Shown here in pieces: positions 57,922-64,000 of a stretch of DNA of 64,000 bases. Numbering within the stretch: position 1 is the first letter of the stretch; each line of letters opens with the position of its first letter. Under the pieces are notes generated by a model. That model was not told the DNA's origin and made no database searches. It saw only the letters and a program-made list of their open reading frames with translations. The stretch spans positions 248,001 through 312,000 of the forward strand of contig VUYT01000003.1 in assembly GCA_008802785.1 (NCBI GenBank), in the 5' to 3' direction. Made by a program: the position numbers and the translations under genes. The stretch comes from Symmetrospora coprosmae. Taxonomy: Eukaryota; Basidiomycota; Cystobasidiomycetes; Symmetrosporaceae.

Positions 57922-60528
57922 TCAATCTACTCCAAGGCTGAGCTCCGGACTGTCGAGCGTAAAGCCGCCAACGCCCGAGACGTTCGCGTTTTCCCGCTCG
58001 CGGCTCTCCTCCGCCTCTTCCTCATCGACACTCGAGGCGACCGAGCTGCTGGCGATAGTCGTGTCGTTCTCGTCCAGGCGGTCGCCCTCGCTGTCTCCGT
58101 CGATTTCGGTGTCACGATCAAGATCCGCCAGCGCAGTGACGCCAGCGACACCGCTGTCTCGCTCTTCCCTAGCGCGCCGCCGCCGCTCCTCCTCAACGTC
58201 GAAGGCATTGAGCACCTTCCCTCCCCTGCCCGGCTGTGCCTCCACGCTCTCTGGCGCGGCCTCCAGTGCCGTCTTGGCGCGGCGATTGAGGCCTTCAAGC
58301 AGCCTCACAACGTCTGCGAATTGCCCGTCGAGGCGGAGGATCTCGTCCCAATCCATCTCACGCTCCTCGCCCCACTCTGCGCCATTGTCCGGATCGGGAG
58401 AGGTAGCGAAGCCGTACTCGTCTGTTGCAGGCGAGAGCAGCGGCAGGCTCGAGCTGTGCAGCGGTGCCAATGAGGCACGTTCCCGCAGCTGTCGGCGCAG
58501 GGAGCGTATCTCGGCGCTTTGCTTCACCTTCGCTTTTTCCAGGCTGGAGTTGATGGCAAGAAGGGATGTGTTGGTGATCTCCAGATCTAGGATCTGGCAT
58601 TGTGCACAAGGATGAACAGGAAGTGGCGTCTCAGCTGCCTGCGGCCAGAGTCTGGTCTAGTTATGGAGACCGCGTACCTTTCGCTTGGTCTTTGCGTCTC
58701 TGTACTCCTTCTCCTTGAGCAGGTCATCTTCTGTCGGTACTCGCGGGCTTTCCAGCGTTGCCAAAGAAGCTGTCCCATGTGACGCAGGTCTCGCAGCATA
58801 CTGCAGCGGCGACTGCAGCACCTCATCTCCTTCTGTGACACTTCCGGACACATCCATGGGTGTCGATGTTTCACCACTGCCGGCATGCCGCTCGCGGCCC
58901 TTCCCCTTCGCTTGACTCCCGCCGCCGCTGACGCCGCTCAGCGAGGAAATACTGCTGTTGACGGAATGGGAGCGCGACCTCCGCCGCGCACGCTGGAAAT
59001 GGCTTGATGCAACAGCAACCGGCGACAGGCCGCTGACTGGCGATTTGGGCGTGTGGCGGACGGTCTTTGCCGAGTCGGAAAAGATCTCGGGCGATAGTGT
59101 CGAATAGCTCGCAGAGCTCGACGAGGACTGCGAGGAGGTAGATGGCCGCTTGACATTGACGCTGCTGGTGACGGTAGAAGTGGGTTGTCTGGGTACGCTA
59201 GCATGCGAGGCGGACAGCTTGCTGAACGAGGGCGAAGACGGTAGTAGTGTATTTGGCAGCGAACGGGGTGGTAGCGATGCAAACGCAGGTCGACGCGGGG
59301 AGGCAGGCGAGGAGTCTGACGCGCCTTGCGTCTCTCGTTGCGGCGAGGCAATAGGTGTGGGTGTTGTAGCGGACGCAACTGCGCTTGGAGCTAGTGACCG
59401 TGCCAAAGATAAGGCGGGCCGAACAGGACTGGCCGGGCGGCGAAGAGGGCATCCCGGCCGCTGACGCACAGGGGACGCAGGTCTAGCAGATGAAGGTCCC
59501 GGCGCTGAGGGCCCTGCTGGACCCGCCCCATGTGACGAGGTGGTACTGCGCGCAAACACGGCTGACGAGGACGTCTTCAACCGTCCCGGCCCAGCTGAAC
59601 TGCCCAGACCCAAGCTGGTGCTGGAACTGGAAGAGGCGATGCTGACGGGCGGCAGTAGACCGTTCGCTGCAGCTGGCCGCGAGGTGAGCGAGTACGAGTG
59701 TTTTGTCGGGTCCGCGACCGTCACGCGACTCTTGACGCGTGGGCGGATAGGCGGCGGCATGGGCCCGCTCTGATCAGCAGCAGGCGCTGACTTGCCGTCA
59801 CCGAGAATATCCGTGTTCAAGCGAGCGCCAGAGCTAGGTATCGTAGTGGCGCGACTTGTCGGAAACGGCCGCCGTGGCGAGCCCGGTCGCGCTGGGGCGT
59901 GAGCCGACCCTGGCGGAGTGGACTGATGCGAGCGCGCCAAAGAGGCAGTTGGACTATCGTGCGGCTCCGTCGAGGCTGCTCGCACGCGCCGGTCGAACGC
60001 CTTGGTGGACACTGATGCAGGCAGCGGGTGTGCCAGAGGCGAGACTGTGGCGCCCGGCGTTGCGAACGGGGACGAAGCTGCGATGCAGGAAGCTGTTGGG
60101 GTGCTCGATGGCCCAGCAGGAGACGCAGAAGAAGGCGAATTGGAGTAGCCCAGCACTCTTGCACGCCCGCCTGCCGCCGCTATGCCCGTTGCGGTCGTTG
60201 ACGTCCTTGCGGGAGGGCCGCCGACCGTTGGCGAGCTCCTGGCTCCCGTCACAGCAGCGCCAGCAGCTACGACTCGTCCACCATATGCAGACTGAGGTAC
60301 AATAGTGCTGCTGCTCCCACCAATACCAATTCCTGCATCCTGCCGCGAGAGAGGCGACTCGACCCCGACGCGGCTCTGCGTGTTGTTGACGACGACCCTC
60401 GCCCTCGGCCCACTGCCCAAGCCTACGGACGGGCTGCTCGTCTTGGCCCCACTGCGCGTGGGCGTGACGGTGGCCTCATCCCCTCCTTTCAGATCTATAC
60501 GCCCATAGACGCGCCGCTTCTCGCTCAT
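57922..60528 (-). CDS. Ser/Pro-rich protein with C-terminal coiled coil, function unknown
   Basis: Two exons (58678-60528, 57922-58593) join in phase to 840 residues. The start is the first in-frame ATG giving MSEKRRVYGRIDLKGG. About 560 residues are low complexity (Ser, Pro, Ala, Arg, with SPxR-like repeats) and probably disordered and phosphorylated. A charged helix follows, TEDDLLKEKEYRDAKTKRK, continuing across the intron into ILDLEITNTSLLAINSSLEK and AEIRSLRRQLRERA. This block is the most conserved-looking part and is a likely coiled coil. The tail is acidic. The layout is typical of fungal cytoskeletal or polarity regulators, but I cannot assign it. Confidence 0.72.
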
Positions 60529-60860
60529 TGTCGCATCTTTCCTTTGCGTCGACGTCGTGGTGAGACGGCAAGGGCGAAAGAGCCACTGGGGCTCACGTGC
60601 GCAAGGGCCGACAGACGTCAGAGATGGGCAATGACTGCAGCCACAGCTGATATAGATGCGCCTAGTTGCGGTTAGAGAGAGATACACGAAAGCTTTGAGT
60701 ATGTGTCTGAGTGAGTAACCATGTGTGTTGGAGTAAGAGAACGAGATAAGGTCGAATTCCGAAGAACTGCTGGATATGCGAGATCGACGAACAGCGCAGC
60801 CACGTAGGCCAGCGAGTGTGTGCTCTTCGCCGAGAAGGCTCACGCGCTGTCAGCTTTCAC
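60529..60860. other. Promoter/terminator spacer
   Basis: About 330 bases upstream of the Ser/Pro-rich gene and downstream of the carboxypeptidase gene. No gene seen. Confidence 0.5.
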
Positions 60861-63033
60861 CTAGAATCGCTCGTTCTTGATGAATCGATTGAACATATCG
60901 AGAGCCACGACGGGCTGGTCGGTCGGGACCTGGAAGACGGCGACAGCAACAGCAACAAGAAGCATTCAGTTAGCGAGTGCGCCGTCAATTAGTAGTCACT
61001 AAAGTCGGGCACCATGTGGCCCGCGTCATAGATCTCGATGAAGGTGAAGTTGCCAGCGCCCTCCCCGGCAGAAATGACACGCCCGGCATCCTTGCCTTTG
61101 ACCTGGTAGATGCGCTCCTTGGTATTCTTGATCTCCTTGGCGTACTTGTTGTCGAGAGCCTTGAACCAGCGCTCGTTGCCGACTGCGAGGACCGGGATAA
61201 TCGGAGGATGGACAGGCGATGTCAGCATCATCTTCTCCCGATGCGATAAGCATTAGATCAAAAAGCGACGTGCGTGCGTTACACATTGCGTCCATGTTGC
61301 CTGCGTAGACTAGCACTCGGATGCCGTCCTCGATGAGCGGGGGGAGGAAGGCGGCCGAGTTGTGCTGAGAATCCCCCGTCTGAACAGCACCAAGATCAGC
61401 AACTGCGAGACAGCCAAAAACACACTCAGACACACCATGAGGAAGTTCTGGTTGATCTTCATGTCACAAGATGCGAATTTAAGCTCCTTGGGCGCTCCCA
61501 GCTCCTCCTTGACTTCGGGCCTGTTGAGCCAGCTCTCGATCCAGCCGAGCTCCTTGTAGCAGAGCGGCCCATCTGCGTCCTCGTCGCGGTTGCACGTCTT
61601 GCGGACGTCGTACAGGTTGCGCCCGGTGGCCTGCATGGGGCTGTACATGCCCCAGCAGTAGAGCGCGGCAGGGACACAGGTGAAGCGCGACGGGTTGTCG
61701 TAGCAGTATGTCTCGAGGCGCTGGCATGTCGAGACCTTGTTCCTCATCCTGTAATACACACATTTTAGTGTCAGTGCGCGCAAGATTGGAAAAACAAAAG
61801 AGAGGGACCTACGTGGTGCACTGGCTCTCGTCGACAAAGGCGTGCTCGCTCGGCGCGCACGCGTAGTCCGGGACGCTGGCAAACTGGTAGTACGGGTCCG
61901 TGAGGCCGTTGCCAATGAGCAGGTTGCGCAGGTTGATGTCCTTGTGCTCCTCGACGGGCGACACGGCGCTGTGCTTGCGTCCCTTCTGCTTCTCGTGGAT
62001 GTACGAGGCGAACTGCGGAATGTACGTGCCCGCGTACGACTCGCCGGCAATGTTGAAGTCCTGGCCCTGGTTGTACTCCGGATACTGCTTCATCCAGAGG
62101 TTCAGGAAGGCATAGACGTCCGCGGCGGCTTCCGGGGTGGTGAAGACGCCCTTGCCGTTGGTGTATGATAGTCCGACGTTGCGGGGCGAGTCGAGGAAGA
62201 TGACGTTGCTGTGCGAGTTCCACGAGTACGGGTTGAAGACGGTCGACGTCCCGTTGTCGGCGATGAGGCACGGGCCGAGCTCAAAGAGCAGGCCGGTGGC
62301 TTATGCGATGCGTAGCGGTGAGGTCGCAGGCGGAGGAAGGGGGAAGGAAGGATTGGCACGCAGGTCAGATATGGTAGAACAGAGTCACCTAGTGCCTCCG
62401 GCAATGAGAAGCGTCAAGTGTTGCCAAGCGAGAAGGACGCACTCGACGAGCAACCGGGTCCGCCGTTCAGCCAGAGGGTTACGGGGTCCTTCTTCGGGTT
62501 GTCTCTCGACTCGAAGAACCAGAAGAACAGGTGAGCATCGTCGGGAGTGTCGACGTATCCCGAGTGCTGCTTGACTCCCGGGTCACAGAGCGTGTGCTTC
62601 TTCTCGTCGTCGTGCTTGTTCAGCCGGAGGCGGTACTCTGGGAAGGCAGCGTGCGTGACGTGGGTGACTGCGGGGAGTACCGCATCACAGGCGATACTCG
62701 TTCGTCAGCCTTCCTGTCTCCCCCACGGCGCATGCCCGCGCGGACAGGAGATGCGAGCCCGAGATGCGAGTCCAACCCACATCGGGGGTCGTTGATGTGG
62801 TCCCGGACCCACGAGGCGCCCTTCTCGACGACGTTCCCGGACGAAGGGGAGGATGCACCAGCGGTATACTCCTCAAACAGATGGTTGACGTAGTCTCTGG
62901 TGTGGGAGACTGCTGCGCGGCCTTCTTTCCCGAGCATGACGATCTGGGCGTTGCCCGGGGCCGCGTGAACGGTCGCCGGCTGGCTCGAGAGGAGGGCGGC
63001 CACGGCGGAGATGGCGGCGATGGATGCCTTCAT
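60861..63033 (-). CDS. prc1: Vacuolar carboxypeptidase Y (serine carboxypeptidase)
   Basis: Exons 62781-63033, 62443-62667, 61813-62299, 61436-61748, 61283-61379, 61013-61182 and 60861-60929 close in phase to 537 residues, about the length of yeast CPY. A signal peptide ([19 protein letters not shown]) and short pro-region are followed by [46 protein letters not shown] and the catalytic Ser in [25 protein letters not shown] and [10 protein letters not shown] follow, then the catalytic Asp in LVYAGNMDA and His in [12 protein letters not shown]. It acts in the vacuole in protein and peptide breakdown. The exon junction near NMDA is slightly uncertain: about four residues fewer than usual there. 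Confidence 0.94.
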
Positions 63034-63182
63034 GGTGGCTCAACTGGACTGTACGGTAGTGCGCTGTATGGTGTGGATGCGATGTCCTCTCTGTGTCACA
63101 GTCCAGAGCGAAGGGCGGCCATCCTGCACGAGGTGGGTGCCCCTTGCCACTTGTGACGGACGGAGCTTCTTCCTCGCGACCA

Positions 63183-63210
63183 CGCATCGCATCGCATCGC
63201 ATCGCATCGC
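63183..63210. repeat. (CGCAT)n microsatellite
   Basis: About five perfect CGCAT units lie in the divergent promoter between carboxypeptidase Y and the last gene. Confidence 0.9.
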
Positions 63211-63284
63211 CCACCATTCTCTCGCAGGCAGCGAAGGCGTTCAGAGCTTATCCAGGGCGACCCAGCAGCACATTGCATATCAGA

Positions 63285-64000
63285 ATGGCGTCCTCATCCT
63301 CCTACACGACCCCAGAGTGGAAGTCAAAGGTGGGGCATCCACCTACCGGCGAGACCAGCCTCAGCCGCAGCCTGCCATCGTGCACAGCCCAGGCCAAGCA
63401 GAAGCATACCCGAGCTCGGAGCTGATCTTAGACCCTCTTCCATGCACTCCACCCTACTTCCTGCCCGCTGGTTCACGCTGTCTCGTCCTCCCGATCCGCT
63501 CACTGCTCGCACCCGCTCGCTCCGACGTCACCGTCACCGTCACCGCGACCACGGCGACAGCTCAACACGGCCATCTCGGAGAACATGAAGAAGGACAAGG
63601 ACTCGATCTCGTACCCCTTGAGCACCATCGGGCCCGACGGAGGGCCAAAGACGCGCTTCGTTCTTCACCGCGGCTTTGTCAAGTGAGTCGGCGCCGTCTA
63701 TAGACGCCACCGGCTGTGGACGAGCAGCTGACCGTGAGCCATGCCAACTGCACAGTGAGCGCCGCAAGGAGGAAGACCCTTCGAGCAACCCGCTCGGCGA
63801 CGAGAGCGAAGGAAAAGTGGGCGAGGTGCTTCTGTCCACGACCGACATCCGGTGCGCCAGCTCGTCCCCGCTGCCCTCTCAGCTCAGCTAACGCGACGCG
63901 TTCTGCTTAACAGCGCTCCGAAGAGCCAGCAGCTGTCCAAGAATGGCAAAGTCGAGATTGCATGGTGGTTCGCGCCTTCGGGCGACCAGTTCCGAATCAC
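63285..64000 (+). CDS. Pyridoxamine-oxidase-like (Alr4036-type) flavin-binding protein, 5' part
   Basis: Exons 63285-63329, 63561-63682, 63756-63851 and 63914 to beyond the window end join in phase. The visible protein reads TTPEWKSKLNTAISENMKKD, YPLSTIGPDGGPKTRFVLHR, VGEVLLSTTDIRAPKSQQL and VEIAWWFAPSGDQFRI. The ST-x-x-PDG-x-P...R-x-V-x-HRG, TTD-x-R-x-PK and E-x-WWF-P...QFRI pattern is that of the split-barrel FMN-binding family related to pyridoxamine phosphate oxidase. The C-terminal half is outside the window. The catalysed reaction is not established for most fungal members. The first intron (231 bases) is long for this region. Confidence 0.82.

Noticed and set aside
1-64000. tRNA, rRNA, CRISPR array or transposon
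   Set aside because: No cloverleaf gene, rRNA segment, direct-repeat array, transposase, reverse transcriptase or long terminal repeat was recognised anywhere in the window.

Overview
The window is GC-rich eukaryotic DNA carrying densely packed, intron-rich fungal genes. Introns are mostly 40 to 120 bases long, begin with GTGAGT, GTGCGT or GTAAGT and often carry a CTGAC-like branch site. CAF-1 p60, an Ark/Prk-type kinase, a double hybrid histidine kinase, a meiotic DMC1 and several families of secreted or membrane proteins point to a filamentous or dimorphic basidiomycete. The exact lineage cannot be named from sequence alone. Exon boundaries below were derived by hand, by matching reading phase across GT..AG introns. 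Where a multi-exon model closes in phase to a stop codon, this is a strong internal check.

Layout. 1-9 kb holds conserved genes: the 3' end of DMC1, a type II membrane PC-esterase-like protein (minus), the CAF-1 p60 subunit (plus) and a SUR7/PalI-like four-helix membrane protein (plus). 9.6-17.8 kb is a tandem array of four minus-strand paralogues (A-D). Each is a single-pass membrane protein with an N-terminal GGC-PY ectodomain, one transmembrane helix and a tail carrying an STE-(Y/F/W)-(Y)...RTVPL motif. 18-29 kb returns to conserved genes: centrin, a PPR protein, a small unknown protein and an Ark/Prk-type kinase. 29.8-38.5 kb is a second tandem array (P1-P4) of secreted pre-pro-proteins with a dibasic cleavage site and a nearly invariant eight-exon architecture. 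It is interrupted by an aldo/keto reductase, and P2 looks 5'-truncated.

38.7-53.7 kb holds MsrA, a 1745-residue protein with two histidine kinase and two receiver modules, an RCC1-repeat protein, a small unknown gene and the mitochondrial phosphate carrier. The 3' end of the carrier gene is copied in inverted orientation about 4 kb away. 54.7-57.4 kb is a third tandem array (S1-S3) of small secreted cysteine-rich proteins, two of which look altered at the 3' end. 57.9-64 kb holds a Ser/Pro-rich coiled-coil protein, vacuolar carboxypeptidase Y and the 5' part of a flavin-binding pyridoxamine-oxidase-like gene.

The most interesting content is the three unrelated locally expanded families of surface or secreted proteins, about 20 kb in total, set among housekeeping genes. 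The A-D and P1-P4 families are ones I cannot assign to a characterised system.
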